Shown here: one piece after another, positions 27,358 to 37,694 of the stretch
How positions within the stretch are numbered: the first letter of the stretch is position 1
Layout of the letters: every line of letters starts with the position of its first letter
Source of the DNA: Streptomyces mutabilis
GTDB lineage: Bacteria > Actinomycetota > Actinomycetes > Streptomycetales > Streptomycetaceae
NCBI RefSeq assembly: GCF_014649815.1
Contig: NZ_BMTT01000016.1
Location: 1-64,000, forward strand
Length of the DNA: 64,000 nt
Direction of reading: 5' to 3'
Translations under genes and position numbers: made by a program
Notes under the pieces: model-generated
Databases searched by the model: none
Seen by the model: only the letters and a program-made list of their open reading frames with translations
Told to the model about the DNA's origin: nothing

Positions 27358-30037
27358 TCAGCCCACGTGCCCCGCCGTCAGTGCCTCGCGGGCCCGTGCC
27401 ACCAGCCCGTCCGCACCGCACGAGTCCGCCAGGGCCAGGCCCCGGCGCAGTTCGGCCTCCGAGCGGGCGGCGATGCCGTACTCGACCCGGGCGGCGGCGT
27501 GCTCGTACTGGCAGGGCGAGGCCTCCAGGTAGGCGACGGCCTGCGCGGCGAGTCGGACCGCGCGCTGGCCCGTCTCCAGCGAGGCGGCGCAGCGCAGGGC
27601 CTCCCCTATCGCGGTGTCCGTACCGAAGCGTTCGGCGTGGCGGCGGGCGTCGGTGACGAGCCGGGCGGCACGGCCGGGGTCCTCCGTGGCGAGGGCGCGG
27701 GACAGCTCGGTCGCCCAGGGGTGCACCACCGGGTTGTGCCGGCCGCGTGCCACTGCCGCCTTCTCGGCGGTCTCCAGCTCGTTGACGCCCTCTTCGGTAC
27801 GGCCGGTCGCGAGCAGCAGCCGGGCCCGCACGGGACGCGGGTCGGGCAGCACGATGGTGGACGGGTACGGCGGGTCGAACCCGTACCGGTCGGCGACGGA
27901 CCGGGCCTCCTCCACATGGCCACGGGCGAGCAGCGTGTCGATCAGGTTGCAGACCGCGGACCAGTACAACGGCAGTCCGCGGCCGACCCGTTCGGCGATG
28001 CGCAGCGATTCGCGCAGGGACTTCTCGGCTTCCCTGAGCCGTCCTCGCCTGCGGTGGCCGAGGCCGACGTAGGTGTGTGCCAGGGCGAGGTGGCCGCCGC
28101 TCCAGCCGGCGGTCTCGTACGTGTTCAGCGCCTCGGTGAACAGCGCCTCCGCCCGGTCGAGCCGGTCGGTGTAGACGTAGGAGGTCGCCAGCATCATCGG
28201 CAGTTCGAGGCCCCACTCGGTGTCGGTCCAGCCGAGCCCGGGGGCGATGCGGCCGTTGACGAGGGCCCGGTCGCACAGCTCGACGACCTCTTCGGCGTTC
28301 TCGCCGCGGGTCATGGCGTCGAAGCCGCACAGGATGAGCAGGGCGCGCTCGGCGTTGTCGCGGCCGGTGCAGGTGGCGGCGAGTTCGGCGAGGCGCTCGG
28401 AACGGCCGGGGGAGGACGTCTCGCCGGGGTGGATGCCCTCCCACATGTACTGGACGGCCTGCAGACGCAGCCGGACGGACGGGTCCGGGTTGCGGGCGGC
28501 CTCCGCCTGGACGGTGCGGACGGCCTCCTCCAGCTGGTTGTTGTGGAGCAGGGCCTCGGAGAGCCGGAAGACCGCGTTGACGCGCTGCTCGCCGTCCAGG
28601 CCGGGCATGGCGAGGGCGGTGCGCAGGTGGCCGATGGTCGTGGCGGGCGCGGTGAGCAGGGTGGCGCAGCCCAGTTCGTACAGCACCCGGGCGTGGATGT
28701 CGGGCAGGGGCGGTTCCTTGAGGGCCCGTTCGAGGCAGCGGCGGGCGGCCTCGGGGGCGCCTACGGCAAGGTGTTCGCGGGCGGCGTCGCGCAGTTGGGC
28801 GACGACTTCCGGGTCGTCGTCGGGGTGCACCTGGAGGAGGTGGCGGGAGGCGGCCGCCGCTCCGAGGCCGGAGTCGGTGACCAGCTGGGCCGCTATGCCG
28901 TGCATCGCCGTGCGCAGCGCATCGGGGATGGAGTTGTAGACGGCGGTGGCGATCAGGGGGTGGACGAACTCCAGGTCGTCCGCGTCCGGTTGGCGGGAGG
29001 CGGGGTCGGGCGCGGTGAGGATGCGGGCGCCTCGCAGCAGTTCGGCGCAGCGGGCGGCGTCGGCGCGGTCGAGGGTGGCGAGCCGCGCCACCATGTCCAC
29101 GGTGATGCCGTCGCCGAGGATGGCGGCGGCCCAGGCGAACCGGGTGGAGTCGACGCCGAGTTGCTCCAGGCGGGCCACGAGGCCTCCGCCCCGGGCGGAG
29201 CGGTTGAGCTCGCGCAGTTCGGCGGCCTCCGCCTCGACCGGTTGGAGTTCGCTGTCCTGGACCTTGGCGAGGAGTTTCGACGGTCTCGTAGGGGTTGCCG
29301 CCGGTGACGGCCCACACCTCGCGGCAGAACGCGGCGTCCGCGTGGTCGCCCAGGGTGGCCCGGGTGAGGCCGGCGGTCGCGTCGGGGCTGAGGACGTTCA
29401 TCGGGAGGAGGGGCCGGCCCGCGGCGGCGGCCGCGTCGAGGTGGCGGGCGCTGTCGCCGCTGACGTCGCCGGGGCGGCGGGCTACGACGACCAGGGCGGA
29501 TGTCTCGTCGAGCCGTTCGGCGAGCGCGGCGAGCCAGCGCAGGGTCTCCTGGTCGGCCCAGTGGGCGTCGTCGATGAGCAGGACCAGGGGCCACTCCCGG
29601 CGGGCGAGCCGGCGCACGGCGGCGACCAGGCCGTCGCACACGCCCTGCGGGTCGGCCTGCCGCTCGCCCGGGTCCGCTATGCCGAGGGCGGGGCCGGCGA
29701 TGCCGTACCAGTCGCCGAGGTACTCGCGTGCCTCCTCGGGGAGCATGGAGACCAGCGCGGGCTGGAGCAGTTGCCGTACGACGTTGAAGGGAACGGACCT
29801 GAGGGTCTCGCCGCCGCGCGCGGACCAGACGGTGCAGCCCCGCGCCTCGGCGATGCGGCGGGTCTCGGCGAGCAGCGCGGTCTTGCCCAGTCCGGCCTCG
29901 CCCCGGGCCACCAGGAGGGTGCCGGGCGAGGACCGGTCCGCGCACAGGCTGTCGACGGCCCGCGTGATGGTGGCGATCTCCTCCTCGCGCTCCCAGAGGG
30001 AGGCCGAGGCGGCGGCCGTCCGCCCTACGTCCGTCAT
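27358..30037 (-). pseudogene. Frameshifted AAA/LAL-type regulator lacking the LuxR HTH
   Basis: The N-terminal half (ATG 30037, GGGAGG upstream) is a STAND/AAA ATPase: Walker A ARGEAGLGKTALL, Walker B VLLIDDAHWADQETLRWL. After VTGGNPYETVE the frame shifts; one extra T in the run at 29275-29277 (an extra A on the coding strand) moves it. The C-terminal half (from about 29270 to stop 27358) continues in the new frame as a TPR-like helical repeat region of over 600 residues. Correcting one base restores about 890 residues. LAL regulators normally end in a LuxR HTH; this one stops at ALTAGHVG before any HTH and none lies beyond. It is convergent with pcaL. It may be a decaying regulator, or the frameshift may be a sequence error. 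Confidence 0.85.
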
Positions 30038-30312
30038 CCCGCTACCTCCCCATGTCGCCCGAATGACGTACAGAGCCCGAGCCTATCCGTCCGGGAGGCC
30101 GAGTGGTGGGCGGTCCGGACAGCAGTTGCCGTGATGGGTGACATGCGGTAAAGCGCGGGCGACGCGCTCGGGGCCGTCATCAGGCGCGGTGACCGCCGAC
30201 GGCGTCAACTCGTCGCGCTGGCACCGTCGGCCGGGATGGCGAGCGTCCCGCCGGTCCTCCTTGCGGCCGGGCCTCTCATCCCGCTTTCACCGACGCCTCA
30301 TACGGTGGCCCC

Positions 30313-31344
30313 ATGACGCAGGCGACTCCTCCCGGGTGGTACCCGGACCCCGGACAGAAGCAGAACGGTCCCGCCACCGAGCGCTGGTGGGACGGCAAGG
30401 CGTGGACGGACCAGGTCCGTCCCGCGGGGCCGGCAGCCGCGTGGGCGGCCCCTACGCAGCCTCCCGCGGCGCCGTCCCCCGCGCAGCCGGCGGCGCCCGA
30501 GGCCACAGCCGGGCCGTACCCCGTGCATCCCGGCTATCCCGGGTTTCCCGTCCAGCCGCCGTCCGCGCGGCGGCGACGGTTGCGGACCGGCATAGCCGTC
30601 GCGGCGGCCGTGGCCGTGCTGGCCGGGATCGGGGTCGGCGTGTACGTGCTGGCCGACGACGGTCCGGGCGGCGGCAGCGCGTCGTCGCAGCAGGACCGGC
30701 GCGGCCCCGGTGGCCAGAACGATCCCTTCGGCGGCGAAGGCGGCGGGGGCGGGGACGGCGAGTCACCCGCGCCCGAGTCCCCGGGCGAGTCGGAGCCGCC
30801 CACGATCGACAGCGGGTCGGTGACGGACCCGGTCAGCGGAATCAGCCTGCCCATCCCGGACGGCTGGTCGGGCCAACAGCTCCAGGTCGGTGCGACGGTG
30901 ACGTCGGACGACAGCTACGCGTGCCCGGGCGACACCTCCAAGACGTGCACCAAGGGCGGCGCGTACTCGGCGCCCTCGGTGGTGCTGGGTACGAAGGGCG
31001 GTACCGCCGAGGATGTCGCGAAGGCCGACATCGAGGCGAACGCCGAGGAATCGTACGGCGGCGAGTCGTACGGCGGGATCACCTCGCACGAGGAGCTGGC
31101 GTCGAAGGCGGTCACGGTCGCCGGGCAGAAGGGCTACCTGGTGCGCTGGAAGGCGGTCACCGAGGAGGGCTCCGACGGATACGTCCAGTCGCTGGCCTTC
31201 CCCGCGCCCGCCGACCCCGAGCGCATCGTCGTGGTCCGCTTCGGCGTCGACGTCGAGGAGACCCAGTCGGTCATCGACGAGATCACCGAGGGCATCGAAG
31301 CGGACTCCTCCGGCGGCGGGGGCGGCACCGGACAGGACGTCTGA
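30313..31344 (+). CDS. DUF2510 membrane-anchored protein
   Basis: The 343-aa protein opens with a DUF2510 motif (PPGWYPDPGQKQNGPATERWWDGKAWTDQVRP, residues 6-37), a Pro/Ala-rich cytosolic linker and one membrane helix (TGIAVAAAVAVLAGIGVGVYVLA, about 94-116). A low-complexity acidic Gly/Ser/Pro linker and an extracellular domain of about 170 residues follow (SLPIPDGWSGQQLQVGATVTSDDSYACPGDTSKTCTKGG...). The two Cys in this domain (ACPGDTSKTC) may form a disulfide. It is divergent from the regulator pseudogene. Function is unknown; DUF2510 proteins are usually envelope-associated in actinobacteria. Confidence 0.85.
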   Translation: MTQATPPGWYPDPGQKQNGPATERWWDGKAWTDQVRPAGPAAAWAAPTQPPAAPSPAQPAAPEATAGPYPVHPGYPGFPVQPPSARRRRLRTGIAVAAAVAVLAGIGVGVYVLADDGPGGGSASSQQDRRGPGGQNDPFGGEGGGGGDGESPAPESPGESEPPTIDSGSVTDPVSGISLPIPDGWSGQQLQVGATVTSDDSYACPGDTSKTCTKGGAYSAPSVVLGTKGGTAEDVAKADIEANAEESYGGESYGGITSHEELASKAVTVAGQKGYLVRWKAVTEEGSDGYVQSLAFPAPADPERIVVVRFGVDVEETQSVIDEITEGIEADSSGGGGGTGQDV

Positions 31345-31547
31345 CCGAGGCTCAGCAGGCGGTCGTCGGCCTCCGCCCCCCGCGAGGTTCGGCCCTCTCC
31401 CCGGACCCGGCCGGAAAACGGTCGGCCGGGCGGGGCCCCCTCCGCTCAAGGGGATCCCGCCCGGCCGGGGGTGCGCGCCGCCCCCGTCCCCACGGTGCGG
31501 CGCGGACAGGCCACCGTCCAGTCATCCCGTGGACGGCGACCTGAGTC

Positions 31548-32162
31548 TCAGGGGAGGCCGAGCGCCGGCAGCACGACGGCCTCCACGAACCGGACGAGGT
31601 ACTCCCCGTCGGCCTGCTCGCCCTCGACGACGGGCCGCATCCGCAGCATGCCGAAGAGCTGCGCCGGCACGTACTCCAGCGCCGGACAGCCGGCCGGGAC
31701 CTCTCCCCGGACGACGCCGCGCTCGAGGATCCCGCGGAGCGCGGCGATCTCCGGCTCGACGAGTGCCTCGCGCAGCGCGGCCTTGAGTTCCGGGTCCTCC
31801 ATGACCGCGTGGCCGAGCGCCTGGAGCAGCCCCGTGTCCTTGCCGGCTCCTTCGCCCGCGGCACGGGCCGCCTGGCGCAGGTCCTCGGCGAGGGAGCCCG
31901 TGTCGATGTCGGCGAAGCGCACCCGGCGGTGGGAGCGCAGTGCCGCGGCCACGAACTGGGGCTTGGTCTTCCACTGCCGGTACAGCGTGGACTTGCTGCA
32001 CCGGGTGCTGGCGGCGATGCCCTCCATAGTGACGGCGTCGTAACCGCAGGACCGGATCTGTTCGAGCACGGCGTCGAAGAACTCCTGCTCACGCTCGGGC
32101 GTGATCTTGGAGCGGCGCGAGGCGCCGGCCGTGTCCGGTCGGTCCGCGTCCTGCGACGTCAT
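31548..32162 (-). CDS. TetR-family repressor
   Basis: The 204-aa protein has a TetR HTH at about residues 22-68 (REQEFFDAVLEQIRSCGYDAVTMEGIAASTRCSKSTLYRQWKTKPQFVAAAL) and a TetR_C-type ligand domain. GAGGAG lies 8 nt ahead of the ATG at 32162. It is divergent from the PAP2 and DMT genes, and an 18-bp-arm inverted repeat sits in the 210-base spacer, so it very probably represses itself and the two membrane-protein genes. Ligand unknown. Confidence 0.93.
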   Translation of the reverse strand: MTSQDADRPDTAGASRRSKITPEREQEFFDAVLEQIRSCGYDAVTMEGIAASTRCSKSTLYRQWKTKPQFVAAALRSHRRVRFADIDTGSLAEDLRQAARAAGEGAGKDTGLLQALGHAVMEDPELKAALREALVEPEIAALRGILERGVVRGEVPAGCPALEYVPAQLFGMLRMRPVVEGEQADGEYLVRFVEAVVLPALGLP

Positions 32163-32240
32163 CGGCTCTGCTCCTCACCAGGTCCAGCGGCGCTGCGGCG
32201 GGGTTCGAGGACCCCGTAGTCCAGTGTCTCCTCAGTCTAT

Positions 32241-32290
32241 CGATACGGCAGTGTACCGGTACACCACCGTATCGGTACACTGCCGTATCG
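32241..32290. promoter_or_regulatory. Long perfect operator palindrome, 18-bp arms, for the TetR regulator
   Basis: The left arm CGATACGGCAGTGTACCG (32241-32258) is matched exactly in inverted orientation by CGGTACACTGCCGTATCG (32273-32290), with a 14-bp spacer. The spacer adds a second overlapping dyad (GTACCGGTAC and ACCGTATCGGT), and a further GTATCGAT follows at about 32301. It lies 79-128 bases upstream of the TetR start and 83-132 upstream of the PAP2 start, so it can cover both promoters. Two TetR dimers could bind. Confidence 0.8.
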
Positions 32291-32372
32291 GAACGAGGTC
32301 GTATCGATGAGAGCCGTCACGCGGCCCCGCACCTGTAACCACACGCACCGCCGTCAGCGAAGGGGCCGGGGG

Positions 32373-33167
32373 ATGAACGCTCGCACCGAGCCTGCGGAAG
32401 CGGGACCGGGCGCGCCCGCGCGCCCGCAGCTCGTCCGTGAGCTCCTGCTCGTGGCAGGGCTCTTCCTCGTCTACAAGTTCGGCCGACAGCTGGCGACCGG
32501 ACACACCGCCGAGGCCTTCCGCAACGCCCACCGCGTGTGGGACTGGGAGCGCGCGCTCCGGCTGCCCGACGAGGGCAGCGTGCAGTCGCTGCTCCTGCAC
32601 GGCGACACCCTGATACACACGGCGAACACCTACTACGCCGTCGTCCACTTCCCGGCCACCGCCGCCTTTCTCGTCTGGCTGTACCTGCGCCGGCCGGCGC
32701 ACTACGTCCGGGCCCGGCGGGTGCTGGCCGCCCTGACCGGCGCGGCGCTGGTGCTGCACCTGGTCTTTCCGCTGGCGCCGCCGCGCATGCTGGGGGCCAC
32801 CGGCCTGATCGACACGGCGCGGGTCTTCGGCCCCTCGGTCTACGGCCCGCCGCGCACCGACGAGTTGTCGAACCAGTTCGCGGCGATGCCCTCGCTGCAC
32901 TTCGGCTGGGCCCTGACGGTGGCGGTCGGCCTGGTCGTCGCGACGCGGTCGCGATGGCGGTGGCTGTGGTTGCTGCATCCGCTGCTGACGCTGCTGGTGA
33001 TCGTGGGCACCGCCAACCACTACTGGCTCGACGTGATCGTGGCGACCGCCCTGCTCGGCCTCGCCCTGGCCGTGCTCCGCCCGCCGCGGCACGCCGTGCC
33101 GCGGCGACGCCCGGAGCTCCGGCGCCGGACGGCCGAGCGGCGCGAGCCGGTGGGGGCGGGCCGATGA
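32373..33167 (+). CDS. PAP2/AUR1-like membrane phosphatase or inositol-phosphotransferase
   Basis: The 264-aa membrane protein has about six hydrophobic helices and the AUR1/Ipt1-like PAP2 signature: SNQFAAMPSLHFGWALTVAVGL (about 185-206, catalytic His in PSLH) and TANHYWLDVIVATALLG (about 222-238, second His). Such enzymes transfer or remove phospho-headgroups on lipids at the membrane surface. ATG 32373 was chosen behind a GGGG-rich RBS-like stretch. It overlaps the DMT gene by four bases and is divergent from the TetR repressor. Confidence 0.88.
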   Translation: MNARTEPAEAGPGAPARPQLVRELLLVAGLFLVYKFGRQLATGHTAEAFRNAHRVWDWERALRLPDEGSVQSLLLHGDTLIHTANTYYAVVHFPATAAFLVWLYLRRPAHYVRARRVLAALTGAALVLHLVFPLAPPRMLGATGLIDTARVFGPSVYGPPRTDELSNQFAAMPSLHFGWALTVAVGLVVATRSRWRWLWLLHPLLTLLVIVGTANHYWLDVIVATALLGLALAVLRPPRHAVPRRRPELRRRTAERREPVGAGR

Positions 33168-34138
33168 ACGGCGCACTCCTCGCCGTCCTGCTGTCCCTGG
33201 TCTCCGCGTGTGCCTACGCCGCCGCGGCGGTCGCCCAGGAGCGGCTGGCCGCCCGCCGTTCCGGGTCGGGTGCGCTGCGGCTGCTGGCCTCCGGTGCCTG
33301 GTGGTGGTCGGTGGCGCTCAACGCCTCGGCCGCGCTGCTGCACGTCGTGGCCCTCAAGTACGGTCCGCTGACCGTGGTGCAGCCGCTCGGTGCGCTCACT
33401 CTGGTCGCGGCGGTGCCGCTGGGGGCGCGGCTGGCGGGCCGGCGGGTCAGCGCGGTCGAGTGGCGGGGCACCGGGCTGACGCTGCTCGGTCTCGGCGCGC
33501 TGCTGCTCACCGCGTCGGGACCGGCGCCCGACGACGTGCTGAGCGTGCCCGAGGCGCTGGCGGTGTCCGGCGCGACGGCGGCGCTGATCGGACTGCTGTC
33601 CCGGCCCGGCGCCCGGCCGGGACTGCGGCACGCGACGGCGTCCGGCATCGCCTCGGGCGTCGCCTCGGCGCTCACCCAGACGGTGACCGTGGCCACCACG
33701 GACCGCTCGGGCCCGCTGCTCAGCGCCCAGGTGATCGGGGTGGCGGTGCTGGTGGCGGCGTTCGCGGCGGGCGGTCTGCTGCTGTCGCAGACGGCGTACC
33801 GGGGCGGTCTGGGCGCCCCGCTGGCGGTGGTGACCCTGGCCAACCCGGTGGCCGCCGCGGTGATCGGGCTCTCCCTGCTCGGTGAGCGGCTGCGGGGCGG
33901 CGCGGGCGGAGTCCTGCTCGCGCTCGCCGGTGCTGCGCTGGCCGCCTGGGGCGTGGTCCAGCTGAGCCGGGCGACGCCGCCCCGGCTCGACGGCGCGGGT
34001 CCGGTCAAGGCCGGGGCGTCGCTCGATCCCCGGCGGAGCGGGCCGCCATCGGCAGGACCGCTGTCGACGGGACCGGAACCGGTCGGGCCGGTCCCGGTGC
34101 CCCGACAGCCCGCACCGGGGCACCTCACGCGGCTGTAG
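33164..34138 (+). CDS. DMT-superfamily permease with long Pro/Gly-rich tail
   Basis: The 324-aa protein has about nine or ten membrane helices in two repeats (LLAVLLSLVSACAYAAAAVAQERLAA; ALKYGPLTVVQPLGALTLVAAVPL; TLANPVAAAVIGLSLLGERLRGG), typical of DMT/EamA-type permeases such as the DMT-YdcZ/NIPA-like branch. A disordered tail of about 60 residues rich in Pro, Gly and Ser follows. It is translationally coupled to the PAP2 enzyme, so both may act on the same lipid or lipid-linked precursor. Confidence 0.85.
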   Translation: MNGALLAVLLSLVSACAYAAAAVAQERLAARRSGSGALRLLASGAWWWSVALNASAALLHVVALKYGPLTVVQPLGALTLVAAVPLGARLAGRRVSAVEWRGTGLTLLGLGALLLTASGPAPDDVLSVPEALAVSGATAALIGLLSRPGARPGLRHATASGIASGVASALTQTVTVATTDRSGPLLSAQVIGVAVLVAAFAAGGLLLSQTAYRGGLGAPLAVVTLANPVAAAVIGLSLLGERLRGGAGGVLLALAGAALAAWGVVQLSRATPPRLDGAGPVKAGASLDPRRSGPPSAGPLSTGPEPVGPVPVPRQPAPGHLTRL

Positions 34139-34169
34139 GCCGTCGCCGGTCACCCGCCCGCGGGCGCCG

Positions 34170-36224
34170 TCAGTCGGTGACGATCGCCGGGTCGCTCACC
34201 CCCGGCCGCCCGTTCTCCACGTGTCCGGCCAGGCGCCGCAGGAACGCCGGGTCGGGTTCGGACGTCACCGTCACGTCGTACCAGCGCCGGCTGCGCGCGA
34301 GGTCGACGGTGTGGTGCACGGTGGCGCCGGGGCGCACGGTGACGGTCCGGCTCCGGCCGCCGTAGGCGTCGACGACGCGGAGACGGGCGGTGCCGCTCCC
34401 GGCGTTGGTGAACGTGAGCCGGAGGTCGTCGCCGGCGTGCCGGGCGGTGACCTCGGGTCCGGTGGCCTTGCCGGCGCCCCGGAAGGCGCGCAGGAAGCCG
34501 TTGGGGCCGTGCACGGTCAGGTCGTAGGAGCCGCCCGAGTACACCGAGTTCCAGGTGTCCGCGATGCTCTTGCCGGCCTCGGTGGTGTACGTCCAGGGGC
34601 CGTCGGTGCGGTTGCCGGAGGTGACCAGGAAGGCGGCACCCGCCCGCGGGCCGGAGGCGAAGGTCAGCGTGAGCTTCCCGGCCGCCGCGTCCACGGCCCC
34701 GTCCACGTGCGGGACGTACCTCAGGGGACGGGCGGGGCGCAGGCCGCGTTCCTGGCGGGGCATGTCCGGCTCGGCGGGAGGCGTGGGGCGGTAGTCGGGG
34801 TGGCGTTCGCGGTCCGGCGGCTCGTAGGCGTCGGTGTCCGGCAGGCGGGCGGGGCGGCTGTCCTTGCGGGAGAAGTCGAAGGCACTGGTCAGGTCGCCGC
34901 AGATCGCGCGCCGCCAGGGCGAGATGTTCGGTTCGCGCACACCGAAGCGACGCTCCATGAACCGGATGATCGAGGTGTGGTCGAAGGTTTCGGAGCAGAC
35001 GAAGCCGCCCTTGCTCCAGGGCGAGACGACCAGCATGGGCACGCGCGGGCCGAGCCCGTAGAAACCCTCCCGGTGCTTCGCGCCGCCCTCGAAGACGTCC
35101 AGGGAGACGTCCACGGTGGACCGGCCCTGCGCGGCGGACTTCGGCGGCAGCGGCGGCACCAGATGGTCGAAGAAGCCGTCGTTCTCGTCGTAGGTGATGA
35201 ACAGGGCGGTCTTCGCCCACACCTCGGGGTTGGAGGTGAGCGCGTCCAGGACCTGGGAGATGTACCAGGCACCGTAGTTCGACGGCCAGTTGGAGTGCTC
35301 GGAGAACGCCTCGGGGGCCGCGATCCAGGAGACCTTCGGCAGCCGGTCCGCCTTGACGTCGGCGCGCAGCCGGTCGAAGTACCCGTCGCCGTTCTTCACG
35401 TCGGTGCCGGTGCGGGCCTTGTCGTACCAGGGGTCGCCGGGCCTGGCGTTCCGGTACTTGTTGAAGTACAGCAGGGAGTTGTCGCCGTAGTTGCCGCGGT
35501 AGGCGTCGTCGATCCAGCCCCAGGAGCCGGCCGCGTCGAGACCGTCACCGATGTCCTGGTAGACCTTCCAGGAGATCCCGGCCTCCTCCAGCCGCTCGGG
35601 GTACGTCGTCCAGTCGTAGCCGAGTTCGTCGTTGCCGAGGACCGGGCCGCCGCCCTCTCCGTCGTTGCCCGTGTGCCCCGACCACATGTAGTAGCGGTTG
35701 GGGTCGGTGGAGCCGATGAAGGAGCAGTGGTAGGCGTCGCAGACGGTGAAGGTGTCGGCGAGCGCGTAGTGGAAGGGGATGTCCTCGCGGGTCAGGTACG
35801 CCATGGTGGTGGTGCCCTTGGCGGGCAGCCAGCGGTCGTACTTGCCGTTGTGGTAGGCGTCCTGGCCGTCGGCCCAGCCGTGCGGCAGCCCTTCCAGGAA
35901 CTGCATGCCGAGGTCGTCGGCCTCCGGGTGGAAGGGCAGCACCTCCGTGCCGTCACCCTTGGCCTGGTGCCACACCGACTTGCCGCCCTCGAGCCGGACC
36001 GGGTGCGGGTCGCCGAAGCCCCGGACGCCGCGCAGCTTGCCGAAATAGTGGTCGAAGGACCGGTTCTCCTGCATGAGGACGACGATGTGCTCGACGTCCT
36101 CGATCGTCCCCGAGCGGTGGTTGGCGGGGAGCGCGGCGGCGCGCTCGACGCTCGCGGACAGTGCGCTGAACGCCGCTGTCGCGCCCGCGATTTGGAGGAA
36201 CCTGCGCCGGTCGACATCGGGCAT
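34170..36224 (-). CDS. Tat-exported phosphocholine-specific phospholipase C
   Basis: The 684-aa protein starts MPDVDRRRFLQIAGATAAFSALSA, a twin-arginine signal. The phosphoesterase domain (about 40-420) has the motifs HIVVLMQENRSFDHYFG, ITYDENDGFFDHLVPP and GLGPRVPMLVVSPWSKGG. Two C-terminal DUF756 beta domains (about 495-590 and 600-680) bear the family repeat. These enzymes cleave phosphatidylcholine or sphingomyelin to phosphocholine and a lipid, and are usually secreted under phosphate limitation. No Pho box was identified by eye in the 171-base upstream gap. Confidence 0.95.
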   Translation of the reverse strand: MPDVDRRRFLQIAGATAAFSALSASVERAAALPANHRSGTIEDVEHIVVLMQENRSFDHYFGKLRGVRGFGDPHPVRLEGGKSVWHQAKGDGTEVLPFHPEADDLGMQFLEGLPHGWADGQDAYHNGKYDRWLPAKGTTTMAYLTREDIPFHYALADTFTVCDAYHCSFIGSTDPNRYYMWSGHTGNDGEGGGPVLGNDELGYDWTTYPERLEEAGISWKVYQDIGDGLDAAGSWGWIDDAYRGNYGDNSLLYFNKYRNARPGDPWYDKARTGTDVKNGDGYFDRLRADVKADRLPKVSWIAAPEAFSEHSNWPSNYGAWYISQVLDALTSNPEVWAKTALFITYDENDGFFDHLVPPLPPKSAAQGRSTVDVSLDVFEGGAKHREGFYGLGPRVPMLVVSPWSKGGFVCSETFDHTSIIRFMERRFGVREPNISPWRRAICGDLTSAFDFSRKDSRPARLPDTDAYEPPDRERHPDYRPTPPAEPDMPRQERGLRPARPLRYVPHVDGAVDAAAGKLTLTFASGPRAGAAFLVTSGNRTDGPWTYTTEAGKSIADTWNSVYSGGSYDLTVHGPNGFLRAFRGAGKATGPEVTARHAGDDLRLTFTNAGSGTARLRVVDAYGGRSRTVTVRPGATVHHTVDLARSRRWYDVTVTSEPDPAFLRRLAGHVENGRPGVSDPAIVTD

Positions 36225-36395
36225 GGAGTGAGGACCTCTCGCCTTGGTGGGGGTTCAAACGGCCGGACGGTGCCGGGTGATGACGTATTGCGCGCGAAAG
36301 GAGTGTTCCAGGAGCAGCAAACGTCAGGGAAGGGTGCGGTGGCGCCCGTGTGAAAGTCCTCGGTACTGGAGGTGTGACGGGTCCGCCACCCGGGG

Positions 36396-37690
36396 ATGGT
36401 CGCGATCATGACAGGCATGCACGTGGATTCCCCGCCCACCCGACGGCCCGTACGCCAGCTTCTCGCCGCCTCGGTGGGCAACGCCGTGGAGTGGTACGAC
36501 TGGTACGCGTACACCTTCCTGGCCACCTACATCGCCGACCAGGTGTTCCCGAAGAGCGCGGACAACTCGTTGGTGCCGCTGCTGTCGACGTTCGCCGTGT
36601 TCGCGGTGGGGTTCTTCATGCGGCCCGTCGGCGGACTGCTGATGGGGGTGGTCGCCGACCGGCGCGGACGGCGCGCCGCCCTGACGGTCACGATCCTGCT
36701 GATGGGCGGCAGCAGCCTGCTGGTCGGCCTGACCCCGACCTACTCGGCGGCCGGCGTGCTGGCCCCGGTGATCCTGGTCGCCGCCCGGCTGCTCCAGGGC
36801 CTTTCGTGGGCGGCGAGTTCGCGGCCTCGACGACCTTCCTGGTGGAGTCCGCGGGACCCGGCCGGCGCGGGCTGTTCTCCAGCTTCCAGTACGTCTCCAC
36901 GACGGCCGGGCAGCTCGTCGCGTCGGGCGTGGCGACGGTGCTGGTCGACACGCTGAGCGAGGACCGGATGAACGGCTGGGGCTGGCGCGTCCCCTTCGTC
37001 CTCGGGGCCGTGCTCAGCCTGGTCGGCTTCTGGATCCGGCAGGGCGCCGAGGAGACCCGCAGCGCCGAGCAGCAACGGGCGCCGCGTCCCGGCCTGTTCG
37101 AGGCGCTGCGGCGCCATCCGCGCCAGTCGCTGCTGATTTGCGGCATCACGGCGGGCGGCACCATCGCCTACTACACCTGGACGTCGTACCTGCCGACGTA
37201 CGCGGAGCTCAACACCGGGCTGGACAAGTCGGACGCGCTGCTCGCGGGCACCATCTCGCTGGCCTTCTTCGCGCTGCTCCAGCCGCTCGGCGGGATGCTG
37301 TCGGACCGGTTCGGCCGCCGACCGCTGCTGCTGTTCTTCGGGGTGGGCTTCGCCCTGCTCAGCGTGCCGCTGCTGCACGCCCTGCGTGACTCGTTCGCCG
37401 TCCTGCTGCTCGTGCAGTGCGCCGGCATGATCCTGCTCACCGGCTTCACCTCGATCAGCGCGGCCGTCAACGCCGAAATCTTCCCGCCCCGGGTCCGGGC
37501 GGCGGGCATCGGCTTCCCCTACTCCCTCACGGTCGCCCTGTTCGGCGGCACGGCGCCGTACGTGGGCACGCTGTTCAAGGATCTGGGCCACTCCGGGCTC
37601 TTCCCCTGGTACGTCGCGGTGCTGTGCCTGCTGTCCTCGCTGGTGTACCTGCGGCTGCCGGAGACGGCGCACAAGGAGCTGGCACGCTGA
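36396..37690 (+). pseudogene. Frameshifted MFS (metabolite:H+ symporter family) transporter
   Basis: The N-terminal part has GNAVEWYDWYAYTFLATYIADQVFP and the MFS loop GVVADRRGRRAALT, ending at LLQGLS. The rest continues one frame over as VGGEFAASTTFLVESAGPGRRGLFSSFQ, through MLSDRFGRRPLLLFFG, to PETAHKELAR. The expected codons TCG GTG GGC read TCG TGG GC, so one G is missing at about 36806. Restored, it is about 431 residues with 12 membrane helices, in the shikimate/ProP/aromatic-acid symporter branch. It precedes the Rieske oxygenase genes, so it probably imported an aromatic acid. It may be a true pseudogene or a base-calling error. The start codon is uncertain (ATG at 36396, 36408 or 36417). 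Confidence 0.85.
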
Positions 37691-37694
37691 CGAC

